Assembly: GCF_000719135.1 (NCBI RefSeq) | Contig: NZ_JOEK01000011.1 | Span: forward strand, 186,001-250,000 | Origin: Streptomyces avicenniae | GTDB lineage: Bacteria; Actinomycetota; Actinomycetes; Streptomycetales; Streptomycetaceae | DNA length: 64,000 nt | Direction: 5' to 3' | Shown: positions 1 through 8,324 of the stretch, piece by piece | Position numbering within the stretch: the stretch's first letter is position 1 | Layout of the letters: every line of letters begins with the position of its first letter | Translations under genes and position numbers: made by a program | Notes under the pieces: model-generated | Databases searched by the model: none | What the model was told of the DNA's origin: nothing | What the model saw: the letters and a program-made list of their open reading frames with translations, nothing else

Positions 1-429
1 ATCCTCACCCACGGCGACCGCTGGGCCGACCCCGATGCGTTCGCCGCGTACGTCCGCCTGACCCTGGGGGACGCCGACGACGAGGCGCCACGCCCGCCGG
101 GGCACGTGCCGTCCACCGTCCTGTGGTGGGTGGTCGGCGACACCTTCGTCGGGCGCCTGTCCATCCGGCACCGGATGACGCGACGGCTGCTGGAGTGGGG
201 CGGCATCATCGGCTACGACGTCCGGCCGTCGCTGCGGCGGCGCGGACACGCCACGGCGATGCTCCGCGCGTCGCTGCCCGTGGCGCGCCGCCTCGGTTTC
301 GACCCCGTCCTGGTGACCTGCGACTGGGACAACATCGGCTCCCGCAAGGCCATCGAGGCGTGCGGCGGTGTCCTGGAGGACCGCAGGGCCGAGAAGCTCC
401 GCTACTGGATCGCCACCGGGGACACGTAA
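1..429 (+). CDS. GNAT-family N-acetyltransferase, 5' truncated by the window edge
   Basis: The reading frame is open from base 1 to the stop at 427-429, so only the C-terminal 142 residues are visible. The GNAT core is clear: a VVGDTFVGRLSIRH strand (motif D), a GYDVRPSLRRRGHATAML acetyl-CoA pyrophosphate loop (R/Q-x-x-G-x-G/A type), then VTCDWDNIGSRKAIEACGG, the usual C-terminal N-x-x-S-x-x-x-I-E-x-x-G helix. Such enzymes transfer acetyl from acetyl-CoA to an amine; the substrate cannot be told from sequence. In many streptomycetes the neighbour upstream of the next gene is a radical SAM protein (TIGR03960); that is not seen here. Confidence 0.85.
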   Translation: MLTHGDRWADPDAFAAYVRLTLGDADDEAPRPPGHVPSTVLWWVVGDTFVGRLSIRHRMTRRLLEWGGIIGYDVRPSLRRRGHATAMLRASLPVARRLGFDPVLVTCDWDNIGSRKAIEACGGVLEDRRAEKLRYWIATGDT

Positions 430-454
430 CCTGGAAGCAGGCAACGGTCCGCAC

Positions 455-476
455 GGCCCCGGTCATCGACCGGGCC
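455..476 (+). terminator. Short GC hairpin after the GNAT gene
   Basis: GGCCCCGGTC and GACCGGGCC pair with a 3-nt loop and one bulged C. There is no U-tract, so this is only a candidate factor-independent terminator, about 25 bp after the GNAT stop. Confidence 0.35.
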
Positions 477-564
477 GCAACCGGACGGACGGCGCCGCGC
501 CAGGCGCGCGCCGCGCACGACCGCACAGACCGACGAGACCGCACGTACGAGGGACTGAGAACCA

Positions 565-1377
565 CTGGGCAAGCGACAGCCCGTAGGCCCGCCGCCCCCG
601 CCAGCGGTGCAGCGCATCCGACTGCGCTACACCAAGCGGGGCCGCCTGCGATTCACCAGCCACCGCGACTTCCAGCGCGCCTTCGAACGGGCGCTGCGCC
701 GCGCCGCGGTGCCGATGGCCTACTCGGCGGGCTTCACCCCGCACCCCAGGGTCTCCTACGCGAACGCGGCGCCCACCGGCACCGCGAGCGAGGCGGAGTA
801 CCTGGAGATCGCCCTCAGCGAGCGCCGTGATCCGGCCGCGCTGATGGCCGACCTCGACACGTCGCTGCCCGACGGCCTCGACATCGTGGCGGCCGTGGAG
901 GCGCGTACCCCCGACTTCGCCGAGCAGCTGGGCGCCTCGTTGTGGGAGCTGCGGCTCGACGGCGTGGCACCGGCGGACGCGCGTGCGGCGGTCGCCGCGT
1001 TCCTCGCCGCCGAGGCGGTCGAGGTGCAACGGGAGACCAAGAAAGGGCTGCGCACCTTCGACGCGAGGGGGGCCGTCGTGTCCATGGATGTCGGGTCCGA
1101 TGGGCCCGACCCCCACCCTTGTGCGATACTGCGCCTGGTAGTACGGCACCTCACACCTGCCGTACGACCTGACGACGTCCTGTCCGGTCTCCGCGCTACG
1201 GCCGACCTGGCGCCGCCGGTCCCCGCTGCGGTGACCAGGCTGGCGCAGGGGCCGCTCGATGAGGAGACCGGCACGGTGACCGACCCGTTCGCGCCTGACC
1301 GCGACGCTGCCCTGGCCGGCCCTTCCACGGCCGCCGGAGCGCAAGCCGCGGCGGCGCCGGGTACCGCCGGACAGTGA
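565..1377 (+). CDS. TIGR03936 / DUF2344 radical-SAM-associated protein, apparent CTG start
   Basis: The core starts RIRLRYTKRGRLRFTSHRDF and carries the family signature GFTPHPRVSYANAAPTG, followed by a variable C-terminus rich in Ala and Pro. This family is encoded beside a B12-binding radical SAM protein and RNase E/G in actinobacteria; its function is unknown. A GTG at 607 is the first conventional start in frame. The frame stays open upstream to a CTG at 565, which gives LGKRQPVGPPPPPAVQ before the core. This looks like the usual N-terminus of the family, and a GAGGGA ribosome site lies about 10 nt upstream (549-554). I therefore place the start at 565, giving 270 residues; the conservative alternative is 607 (256 residues). 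It is probably co-transcribed toward the RNase gene. Confidence 0.75.
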   Translation: MGKRQPVGPPPPPAVQRIRLRYTKRGRLRFTSHRDFQRAFERALRRAAVPMAYSAGFTPHPRVSYANAAPTGTASEAEYLEIALSERRDPAALMADLDTSLPDGLDIVAAVEARTPDFAEQLGASLWELRLDGVAPADARAAVAAFLAAEAVEVQRETKKGLRTFDARGAVVSMDVGSDGPDPHPCAILRLVVRHLTPAVRPDDVLSGLRATADLAPPVPAAVTRLAQGPLDEETGTVTDPFAPDRDAALAGPSTAAGAQAAAAPGTAGQ

Positions 1378-1575
1378 TGCCGTTGCCGCGCCGCCGAACC
1401 GCAGGGTGCCAGGGAGCCACTCGGGTCCCGCAGTTCCGGGCGACGCACCGACCAGGAGACTTTCGCCGTAGCCAGACCGAGAAGGATCTGGAACCGGCGA
1501 GCTACACGACAGCTCCCGAGCGGCGCCCGCCGTCACCGGCGAGGCGCCCGGGAGCGTGACGGGAGAACCGCCCGC

Positions 1576-4500
1576 ATGCACGAGCCCCACGAGTCCGCCG
1601 AGGCGGACGGTGCTGAACGCATCGACCCCAACGACCCCACGACCCCGAGCGACACGCTTCCGCCGCGTCGCCGTCGCCGCGCCACCCGCGCGGCGTCCGC
1701 CCCTGAGACGGCGGCGCAGACCGGCGAACAGGCCGACGTGACGCGCGTCACCGACACCGCCGCGGCGGACGAACCGGCCGCCGCCCCGGCGCCGCGCCGC
1801 CGCCGCGCCACCCGCGCCGCCACGGCGCCCGAGACCCCGGCGGAGAGCGCGACGACGCCGGTGGAGGAGACACCGGCGACCGTCTCCGAGACGGCGGAAC
1901 CTGCCCCGCCGCGCCGTCGCCGCCGCGCCACGCGCGCCGCGACCGATGCCACGGAACCGGCGGCGGTGGACGCCGCCGAGGCGGTGGCCGTCTCCGAGGA
2001 GGCCGAGCCGGAGCCCGCTCCCGCGCCGCGCCGCCGCCGCGCGACCCGTGCCGCCGCCGCGCCGAAGGTGCCGGTCGATCCTGAGCCCGAGAACCCGCAG
2101 GCGGGGTCCGCCGAGGTCGGCGCGGAACTCGTCGCCGAGCCCGCCGCCGAACCCACGGCCGCCGAGGACCCCGTCGTGCCCGCGCCCGCAGCCGTGGAGG
2201 AGGAGGCCGCGCCGCCGCGCCGTCGCCGCCGTGCCACGCGCGCCGCCGCCAGCCCGGTCGAGCCCGAGGCCGCCGCCGCTGCGCCTGCCGCGCCTGCCGC
2301 GCCTGCCGAGGAAAGCGCGCCGGAGGCCGAGCCTGAGCCCGCTCCCGCGCCGCGCCGCCGCCGCGCGACCCGTGCAGCCGCCGCGCCCGAGCCCGTCACC
2401 GCTGAGCCGGTCGCAGAGCCCGCCGCCGAGCCGGTCGCGCCCGCCGCCGCGGAGGACGAGGCGGCGCCGCCGCGCCGTCGTCGCCGTGCCACGCGCGCCG
2501 CCGCCAGCCCCGTGGAGCCCGCGCCGCCCTCGCCCGCCGAGCCGGGGACGCCGGAGGCCGCCGAGGTGGTGGCCGTCTCCGAGGAGGCCGAGCCCGAGCC
2601 CGCCGCGGCCCCGCGCCGCCGTCGCCGCGCGACGCGCGGCGAGCAGCCGTCGCGCCAGGCAGCCGCCGCGGACGCGCCGTCCGCCGCGTCGCCCCCGGCC
2701 GCGGTCTTCAGGGCGCCGGTGTTCCAGGCGCCCATGTTCCAGACGGCGCAGCGTGCGGCCGAGGAGGCCGCCGCCGGGCGTCACCGGGTGGACGACGAGC
2801 ACGACGACCGGTATCCCTTCCGCGCCCCCGAGCCGGTCGGCACGACGGCCGAGGCGGTCGAGGACGAGGAGCCGGAGGGTCCCGAGGGCCAGGAGGGCGC
2901 CGTCCGGGAGGTCGAGCAGGACGTCGTCACCCCGGCGCAGATCATCGACGCCGCCGAGGCGGGCGAGTACGACGAGGACGAGGGCCAGGACCGCCCGGCG
3001 CGCAGGCGCCGTCGTGGCGGGCGCAGGCGGCGTCGCGGCGAGACCGCGGAGCGCGCGGCCGAGGCCGCGGGGTCCGATGCGGAGGACGAGCGGGAGCAGG
3101 AGTCCGCGGACGGCGCCGCCGAGGCCGACGAGGCCGCGCACGCCGACGAGGACACCGGCGCGCACGCCGACGACGACGGGGACGGCGAGGCCGGGAACGG
3201 TTCGCGCCGCCGTCGTCGCCGTCGCCGCCGCAGCGGTGACGCGGACGGGGAAGGCGACGGCCAGGCCCAGGCCACCGGGGACGACCCGGAGCGCACCGTC
3301 ATCAAGGTCCGTGAGCCGCGCCGCAAGCGCGACGGGACGACCGAGAGCGCGGACGGCGTCCAGTCCATCAAGGGCTCGACCCGTCTCGAGGCCAAGAAGC
3401 AGCGCCGCCGCGAGGGGCGCGAGCAGGGGCGGCGCCGTACGCCGATCATCACCGAGGCGGAGTTCCTGGCGCGCCGGGAGTCGGTCGAGCGGGTGATGGT
3501 GGTCCGGCAGAGCGGCGAGCGCACCCAGATCGGCGTGCTGGAGGACAACGTCCTCGTCGAGCACTTCGTGAACAAGGAGCAGTCCGCCAGCTACGTCGGC
3601 AACGTCTACCTCGGCCGGGTGCAGAACGTGCTGCCCTCGATGGAGGCGGCGTTCGTGGACGTCGGCAAGGGCCGCAACGCGGTGCTGTACGCCGGTGAGG
3701 TCAACTTCGAGGCGCTCGGCCTCGGCCACGGCCCGCGGCGTATCGAGTCGGCGCTCAAGTCGGGCCAGCCGGTGCTCGTGCAGGTGACGAAGGACCCGAT
3801 CGGCCACAAGGGCGCGCGGCTGACGAGCCAGATCTCGCTGCCTGGCCGCTACCTGGTGTACGTGCCCGAGGGGTCGATGACGGGCATCAGCCGCAAGCTG
3901 CCCGACACCGAGCGGGCGCGGCTGAAGCAGATCCTCAAGCGGATCGTCCCCGAGGACGCGGGCGTGATCGTGCGCACGGCGGCCGAGGGCGCGACCGAGG
4001 ACGAGCTGACGCGTGACGTCGAGCGTCTTCAGGCGCAGTGGGCGGAGATCCAGAAGAAGGCGAAGAAGGGCAACGCGCCCACGCTGCTGTACGGCGAGCC
4101 CGACATGACGGTGCGGGTCGTCCGGGACATCTTCAACGAGGACTTCTCCAAGGTCATCGTGAGCGGCGACGACGCGTGGGCGACGATCAGCGACTACGTC
4201 GCGCGGGTCGCGCCCGACCTGTCCGACCGCCTTCAGCGCTGGACCTCGGACGTGGACGTCTTCGCGACGTACCGGATCGACGAGCAGCTGATGAAGGCGC
4301 TGGACCGGAAGGTGTGGCTGCCGAGCGGTGGTTCGCTGGTCATCGACCGGACCGAGGCCATGATCGTCGTGGACGTCAACACCGGGCGGTTCACGGGGCA
4401 GGGCGGCAACCTGGAGGAGACCGTCACCAGGAACAACCTGGAGGCGGCGGAGGAGATCGTCCGGCAGCTGCGGCTGCGGGACCTCGGCGGCATCATCGTG

Positions 4501-5649
4501 ATCGACTTCATCGACATGGTGCTGGAGTCGAACCGCGACCTGGTGCTGCGCAGGCTGCTGGAGTGCCTGGGCCGTGACCGGACCAAGCACCAGGTGGCGG
4601 AGGTCACCTCGCTCGGTCTGGTGCAGATGACGCGCAAGCGGGTCGGGCAGGGGCTGCTCGAATCGTTCTCCGAGCCCTGCGTGCACTGCAACGGCCGGGG
4701 TGTCATCGTCCACGTCGATCACGCGCACACGTCGGGTGGCGGCGGCGGTGGCGGGCGGAAGAACCGTAAGCGGGGCAAGGGCGGTGCCGAGCACGTCGAG
4801 CAGGCGGAGCACGTCGAGGCGGCGGACGCCGTCGAGGCCGTCGGGGAGGCGGAGGACGAGGGTCCGCTCGCGCTGCCCGAGCCTGCGGAGCTGACCGTCA
4901 CCGCCGAGGCGGAGGCGGCGGAGGCCGCCGGGGCGCCCGAGCCGGAGCCGGAGGCCGTCGTGGAGGACCGTGCGCCGCGTCGCCGTCGCCGTGCCACCAG
5001 GAAGGTCGGCGCGCCCGCCGGGCCGCCGAGGGCCGCGGACGACGCCGAGGGCGCCGAGGCCGAGGTCGTGGTGCAGGCACCGGCCGTGCCCGAGGCGCAG
5101 GCCGAGCCCGAGGTGGCGCCCGCGTCCGCGCCCGAGCCCGAGCCCGCGCCGCGCCGGGGGAGCCGCAAGGTGACGGTGCCCGCCGGGGCGCCGCGCAGTG
5201 GTGACGAGCCGGAGGTGCTGGTCGTCCCGGCCGCCGAGTCGGTGGCCGAGCCCGCGCCCGTGGCCGAGCCCGAGGTGGCGCCCGAGCCCGCCGAGGCGGC
5301 TCCGCCGCGGCGCCGCGCCGTGCGGCGTGCGTCGGCGCCCGCCGGGTCCCCCGAGGGCGCGGAGGAGGCCGCGGTGACGGTCGTGCCGTCGGGTGCGGCG
5401 AAGACCGCGGAGACGGCGGAGGCCGCTGAGGCGGCTCCCGCGAAGAAGACCGTGAAGAAGGCGGCGGCCAAGAAGACGACGGCCGCCAAGAAGACCGCGG
5501 CGAAGAAGACGGCCACGAAGAAGGCCACCACCAAGAAGGCGACCACGAAGAAGGCGACGACCAAGAAGACGGCGGCGAAGAAGTCGGCCAAGGCCACCGC
5601 GGCCGAGGCGACGCCGCCGCCCTCGGTCTCGGCGTCCGCCGACGAGTAG
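1576..5649 (+). CDS. rne: Ribonuclease E/G with Arg-rich N-terminal repeats and Lys-rich C-terminal tail
   Basis: Endoribonuclease of mRNA decay and rRNA/tRNA processing, 1357 residues, far longer than the E. coli RNase G form. Residues 1-620 are low-complexity Ala/Glu/Pro sequence holding eight RRRRxATRxA-type boxes. The S1 RNA-binding domain is at about 635-710. The DNase-I-like catalytic Asp residues lie in VVDVNTG (about 930-936) and IVIDFIDM (about 973-980), and the Zn-link Cys pair is in EPCVHCNGRG (about 1034-1043). Residues 1050-1357 contain three more degenerate Arg boxes, then a histone-H1-like tail of KKT/KKA units (about 1288-1340). As in other actinobacteria the catalytic core sits centrally between disordered arms. 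The ATG at 1576 has a GGGAG site 10 nt upstream. Expression of rplU starts from its own promoter in the 3' gap. Confidence 0.95.
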   Translation: MHEPHESAEADGAERIDPNDPTTPSDTLPPRRRRRATRAASAPETAAQTGEQADVTRVTDTAAADEPAAAPAPRRRRATRAATAPETPAESATTPVEETPATVSETAEPAPPRRRRRATRAATDATEPAAVDAAEAVAVSEEAEPEPAPAPRRRRATRAAAAPKVPVDPEPENPQAGSAEVGAELVAEPAAEPTAAEDPVVPAPAAVEEEAAPPRRRRRATRAAASPVEPEAAAAAPAAPAAPAEESAPEAEPEPAPAPRRRRATRAAAAPEPVTAEPVAEPAAEPVAPAAAEDEAAPPRRRRRATRAAASPVEPAPPSPAEPGTPEAAEVVAVSEEAEPEPAAAPRRRRRATRGEQPSRQAAAADAPSAASPPAAVFRAPVFQAPMFQTAQRAAEEAAAGRHRVDDEHDDRYPFRAPEPVGTTAEAVEDEEPEGPEGQEGAVREVEQDVVTPAQIIDAAEAGEYDEDEGQDRPARRRRRGGRRRRRGETAERAAEAAGSDAEDEREQESADGAAEADEAAHADEDTGAHADDDGDGEAGNGSRRRRRRRRRSGDADGEGDGQAQATGDDPERTVIKVREPRRKRDGTTESADGVQSIKGSTRLEAKKQRRREGREQGRRRTPIITEAEFLARRESVERVMVVRQSGERTQIGVLEDNVLVEHFVNKEQSASYVGNVYLGRVQNVLPSMEAAFVDVGKGRNAVLYAGEVNFEALGLGHGPRRIESALKSGQPVLVQVTKDPIGHKGARLTSQISLPGRYLVYVPEGSMTGISRKLPDTERARLKQILKRIVPEDAGVIVRTAAEGATEDELTRDVERLQAQWAEIQKKAKKGNAPTLLYGEPDMTVRVVRDIFNEDFSKVIVSGDDAWATISDYVARVAPDLSDRLQRWTSDVDVFATYRIDEQLMKALDRKVWLPSGGSLVIDRTEAMIVVDVNTGRFTGQGGNLEETVTRNNLEAAEEIVRQLRLRDLGGIIVIDFIDMVLESNRDLVLRRLLECLGRDRTKHQVAEVTSLGLVQMTRKRVGQGLLESFSEPCVHCNGRGVIVHVDHAHTSGGGGGGGRKNRKRGKGGAEHVEQAEHVEAADAVEAVGEAEDEGPLALPEPAELTVTAEAEAAEAAGAPEPEPEAVVEDRAPRRRRRATRKVGAPAGPPRAADDAEGAEAEVVVQAPAVPEAQAEPEVAPASAPEPEPAPRRGSRKVTVPAGAPRSGDEPEVLVVPAAESVAEPAPVAEPEVAPEPAEAAPPRRRAVRRASAPAGSPEGAEEAAVTVVPSGAAKTAETAEAAEAAPAKKTVKKAAAKKTTAAKKTAAKKTATKKATTKKATTKKATTKKTAAKKSAKATAAEATPPPSVSASADE
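1663..2640 (+). repeat. Eight in-frame repeats encoding PPRRRRRATRAA / APRRRRATRAA boxes inside rne
   Basis: The boxes recur every 30-60 residues and alternate between a PP-R5 form and an AP-R4 form, each followed by an acidic Ala/Glu/Pro spacer. At DNA level the units (CGCCGTCGCCGCCGCGCCACG and variants) are close copies. This suggests growth by unequal crossing-over of a two-box unit. Related but decayed boxes recur near 4970, 5150 and 5305. Confidence 0.85.
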
Positions 5650-5659
5650 GCGCGCGCGG

Positions 5660-5698
5660 GACGTCGGCGGGACGGGATTTGACCGTCTCGCCGACGTC
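5660..5698 (+). terminator. 16-bp hairpin after rne, overlapping the rplU promoter
   Basis: The arms 5660-5675 and 5683-5698 (beginning GACGTCGGCG) pair along 16 positions with one G-U wobble and a 7-nt loop, directly after the rne stop. No long U-tract follows. The loop and right arm contain the -35 box of the next promoter. Confidence 0.6.
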
Positions 5699-5708
5699 TC
5701 CGTATTCT
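5679..5708 (+). promoter_or_regulatory. Promoter of rplU-rpmA-obg
   Basis: TTGACC (5679-5684), an 18-bp spacer and TATTCT (5703-5708) make a near-consensus housekeeping sigma (HrdB-type) promoter. Transcription would start near 5715, leaving an untranslated leader of about 140 nt before rplU. Confidence 0.7.
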
Positions 5709-5755
5709 TGGCGGTCGGCGTGTCACCTGGCACGCCGCACCCCCTGAGCATCTTC

Positions 5756-5797
5756 CTCCCGCGGTGTGCGGGCCCGGCAACGGGCCGCGTGCGGGAG
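5756..5797 (+). promoter_or_regulatory. Nested hairpin in the rplU 5' leader
   Basis: CTCCCGC (5756-5762) pairs with GCGGGAG (5791-5797), enclosing an inner GGCCCG-GCAA-CGGGCC stem (5771-5786) capped by a GNRA tetraloop. A stable fold of this kind in a ribosomal-protein leader is the usual form of an autoregulatory site. No match to a named leader family can be claimed. Confidence 0.45.
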
Positions 5798-5856
5798 AGG
5801 CCGGGTCCGCCCGTTGCTGGCGTCAGGGGACCGAATCGAGCGAGAGAGAGTTCCGC

Positions 5857-6180
5857 GTGTACGCGATCGTGCGCACCGGCGGCCGTCAGCAGAAGGTTGC
5901 TGTCGGCGACGTCATCGAGGTTGACCGTCTTGCCGGGAACGAGGTCGGCGACACCGTCGAGCTCTCCACCCTGCTCGTCGTGGACGGCGACACCGTGACC
6001 AGTGACCCGTGGGTCCTGGCGGGGGTCAAGGTCACGGCCGAGGTCCTCGACCACACCAAGGGCGAGAAGATCCGGATCCAGAAGTTCAAGAACAAGACCG
6101 GCTACCGCCGGCGGATGGGTCACCGCCAGCTGCAGACGCAGCTGAAGGTCACCGAGATCCCCGCCCCCGCCGCGAAGTAA
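5857..6180 (+). CDS. rplU: 50S ribosomal protein L21
   Basis: 107 residues with the L21 core [17 protein letters not shown] at the N-terminus and [15 protein letters not shown] near the C-terminus, where the protein contacts 23S rRNA. The frame opens further upstream, but the GTG at 5857 gives the family's normal N-terminus (MYAIVRTGG) and has a purine-rich GAGAGAG site 8 nt before it. First gene of the rplU-rpmA-obg operon, 14 bp from rpmA. Confidence 0.97.
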   Translation: MYAIVRTGGRQQKVAVGDVIEVDRLAGNEVGDTVELSTLLVVDGDTVTSDPWVLAGVKVTAEVLDHTKGEKIRIQKFKNKTGYRRRMGHRQLQTQLKVTEIPAPAAK

Positions 6181-6194
6181 GGGACTGACGCGAG

Positions 6195-6455
6195 ATGGCA
6201 CACAAGAAGGGCGCCTCGTCCACCCGGAACGGGCGCGACTCCAACCCCCAGTACCTCGGTGTGAAGCGCTTCGGCGGGCAGCTGGTGAACGCCGGTGAGA
6301 TCCTGATCCGTCAGCGCGGCACGCACTTCCACCCCGGCAAGGGTGTCGGTCGTGGCAAGGACGACACGCTGTTCGCGCTGCAGCCGGGCACCGTGCAGTT
6401 CGGCACGTACCGTGACCGCAAGGTCATCAACATCGTGCCTGTCGCCGCCGCGTAA
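6195..6455 (+). CDS. rpmA: 50S ribosomal protein L27
   Basis: 86 residues beginning [17 protein letters not shown], the L27 N-terminal extension that reaches the peptidyl-transferase centre, followed by [11 protein letters not shown] and [11 protein letters not shown]. The N-terminus starts directly at the functional form, without the cleaved Firmicutes-type prefix. It follows rplU by 14 bp and is surely co-transcribed with it. Confidence 0.98.
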   Translation: MAHKKGASSTRNGRDSNPQYLGVKRFGGQLVNAGEILIRQRGTHFHPGKGVGRGKDDTLFALQPGTVQFGTYRDRKVINIVPVAAA

Positions 6456-6478
6456 GCACCGGCGACGCGTACACCCGA

Positions 6479-6517
6479 GGGCGGATCGCCTTCCCGGCAG
6501 GGGAGGCGGGTCCGCCC
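6479..6517 (+). terminator. Hairpin between rpmA and obg
   Basis: GGGCGGATCGCCTT (6479-6492) pairs with AGGCGGGTCCGCCC (6504-6517) over about 13 bp with one bulge. With no U-tract it may attenuate transcription or set a processing point, lowering GTPase output relative to the ribosomal proteins. Confidence 0.5.
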
Positions 6518-6591
6518 TTGCCCGTTGGGGCCCTGAGCGGGCTCCGGCCCTTCCCCTCCGATCCACCGCCCAACTGCCGGGAGGCACCCCC

Positions 6592-8034
6592 ATGACCACC
6601 TTCGTGGACCGCGTCGAACTGCATGTCGTCGCGGGTAACGGGGGCCACGGCTGCGCCTCCGTGCACCGGGAGAAGTTCAAGCCGCTCGGCGGGCCCGACG
6701 GCGGGGACGGCGGCCGTGGCGGCAGTGTGACGCTCGTCGTGGACCGTGACGTCACCACGCTGCTCGACTACCACTTCCACCCGCACCGGAAGGCCACCAA
6801 CGGCAAGCCGGGCGGCGGCGGGAACCGTACGGGCGCCCACGGGCAGGACCTCGTGCTGCCCGTGCCCGACGGCACCGTCGTGCTCGACAGGAAGGGCGAG
6901 GTGCTGGCCGACCTGGTGGGCGAGGGCACCACGTTCGTCGCCGGGGAGGGCGGGCGCGGCGGTCTCGGGAACGCGGCCCTCGCCTCGCCGCGCCGCAAGG
7001 CGCCCGGCTTCGCGCTGCTCGGGGAGCCGGGCGAGGAGCGGGAGATCGTCCTCGAACTGAAGACGGTCGCGGACGTCGCGCTGGTCGGCTACCCGAGCGC
7101 GGGCAAGTCGTCGCTGATCTCGGTGCTCTCGGCGGCCCGGCCGAAGATCGCGGACTACCCCTTCACGACGCTGGTGCCGAACCTCGGCGTGGTGACGGCG
7201 GGGGAGACCGTCTACACCGTCGCCGACGTGCCGGGGCTGATCCCGGGCGCGAGCGAGGGGAAGGGACTCGGGCTTGAGTTCCTGCGGCACGTGGAGCGCT
7301 GCTCGGTCCTGGTGCACGTCCTCGACTGCGCGACGCTGGAGCCCGATCGCGACCCGGTCACCGATCTCGACGTGATCGAGCGCGAGCTGGCGCAGTACGG
7401 CGGTCTCGACGGGCGGCCCCGGCTGGTCGTGCTCAACAAGACGGATATCCCGGACGGGCAGGATCTCGCGGAGATGGTCAGGCCGGAACTCCAGGCCCGT
7501 GGGCTGGCGGTGTTCGAGATTTCCGCGGTGTCCAGGAAAGGGCTGCGGGAACTCTCCTTCGCGCTCGCGGAACTCGTCGCGCAGGCGCGGGCGGCCGTGC
7601 CCGCCGAGACGGCGACGCGGGTCGTCATCAGGCCCCGCGCGGTCAATGACGCGGGCTTCACCGTGACGTCCGACGGCGAGGGTTTCTTCCGGGTGCGCGG
7701 CGAGAAGCCGGAGCGCTGGGTGCGGCAGACGGATTTCACCAACGACGAGGCGGTCGGTTACCTCGGGGACCGGCTGAACCGGCTCGGCGTCGAGACCGAG
7801 CTGATCAAGGCGGGCGCGCGGGAGGGCGACGGTGTCGCGATCGGCAGCGACGACGACGCGGTGGTCTTCGACTTCGAGCCCTCGATGACGGGCGGCGCGG
7901 AGATGCTGGGCAGGCGTGGCGAGGATCACCGTATCGCCGAGACCAGGCCGGCCGCGCAGCGGCGCCGTGACCGTGAGGCGCGGCGGAATGACAGTGCCCA
8001 GCGGGAATTCGAGGAATTCCGTCCCTTTGACTGA
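6592..8034 (+). CDS. obg: Obg/CgtA family GTPase, ribosome assembly
   Basis: 480 residues. The Gly-rich Obg fold spans about 1-158 ([27 protein letters not shown]). The G domain follows with the P-loop GYPSAGKSS (about 165), switch and G3 regions in DVPGLIPGA, and NKTD (about 282). A C-terminal OCT domain (about 350-430) carries [20 protein letters not shown]. It binds GTP/ppGpp and the 50S subunit; in Streptomyces it affects the onset of aerial growth. ATG 6592 has a GGGAGG site. An earlier in-frame start is rejected because it overlaps rpmA and lies outside the family start. Confidence 0.97.
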   Translation: MTTFVDRVELHVVAGNGGHGCASVHREKFKPLGGPDGGDGGRGGSVTLVVDRDVTTLLDYHFHPHRKATNGKPGGGGNRTGAHGQDLVLPVPDGTVVLDRKGEVLADLVGEGTTFVAGEGGRGGLGNAALASPRRKAPGFALLGEPGEEREIVLELKTVADVALVGYPSAGKSSLISVLSAARPKIADYPFTTLVPNLGVVTAGETVYTVADVPGLIPGASEGKGLGLEFLRHVERCSVLVHVLDCATLEPDRDPVTDLDVIERELAQYGGLDGRPRLVVLNKTDIPDGQDLAEMVRPELQARGLAVFEISAVSRKGLRELSFALAELVAQARAAVPAETATRVVIRPRAVNDAGFTVTSDGEGFFRVRGEKPERWVRQTDFTNDEAVGYLGDRLNRLGVETELIKAGAREGDGVAIGSDDDAVVFDFEPSMTGGAEMLGRRGEDHRIAETRPAAQRRRDREARRNDSAQREFEEFRPFD

Positions 8035-8197
8035 CGGTTCAGGCGCGCGCTCCGCGCGGTGGTACGGGGGATGCCGCGCGGGGGAATCGCGTACGCGCGT
8101 GCGGGGAGTGACGGGAAATGTCCGGTCGCGCCGGGAATCATCCGGCGTGGACCGGACATCCGTCACGGAACGCGGTCTCCACGCGGGAGTGCCGGTG

Positions 8198-8217
8198 TGT
8201 GACGTCACCCTGTCACA
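8198..8217 (+). promoter_or_regulatory. Inverted repeat TGTGAC-N8-GTCACA upstream of the ribitol operon
   Basis: Perfect 6-bp arms, with an inner TGACGTCA palindrome overlapping the left arm, 108 bp before the TTG start at 8325. The 290-bp gap 8035-8324 is the only sizeable non-coding stretch ahead of the cell-wall block and presumably holds its promoter. I could not assign clear -35/-10 boxes. Confidence 0.4.
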
Positions 8218-8324
8218 AAGCGATAACCCCCGACAACGGTTCCGCTCGCTTAGGGGTCAAGCTTCCACGGGGGTTAACCTTCTCCTCGCGTAGGCGACAC
8301 TTCTTGATACTGGCAGGAGCTGCC

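Noticed and set aside
463..6201. 1912-codon open frame on the minus strand
   Set aside because: It is antisense to rne, rplU and the DUF2344 gene. Its Leu/Arg/Gly-rich repeats mirror the GC-biased repeats of rne; no domain is visible.
8118..8324. N-terminal extension of the Bcs1-like protein to 8118
   Set aside because: It would run through the promoter region and the 8198 dyad, lacks a ribosome site, and precedes the family's normal start; TTG 8325 has AGGAG.
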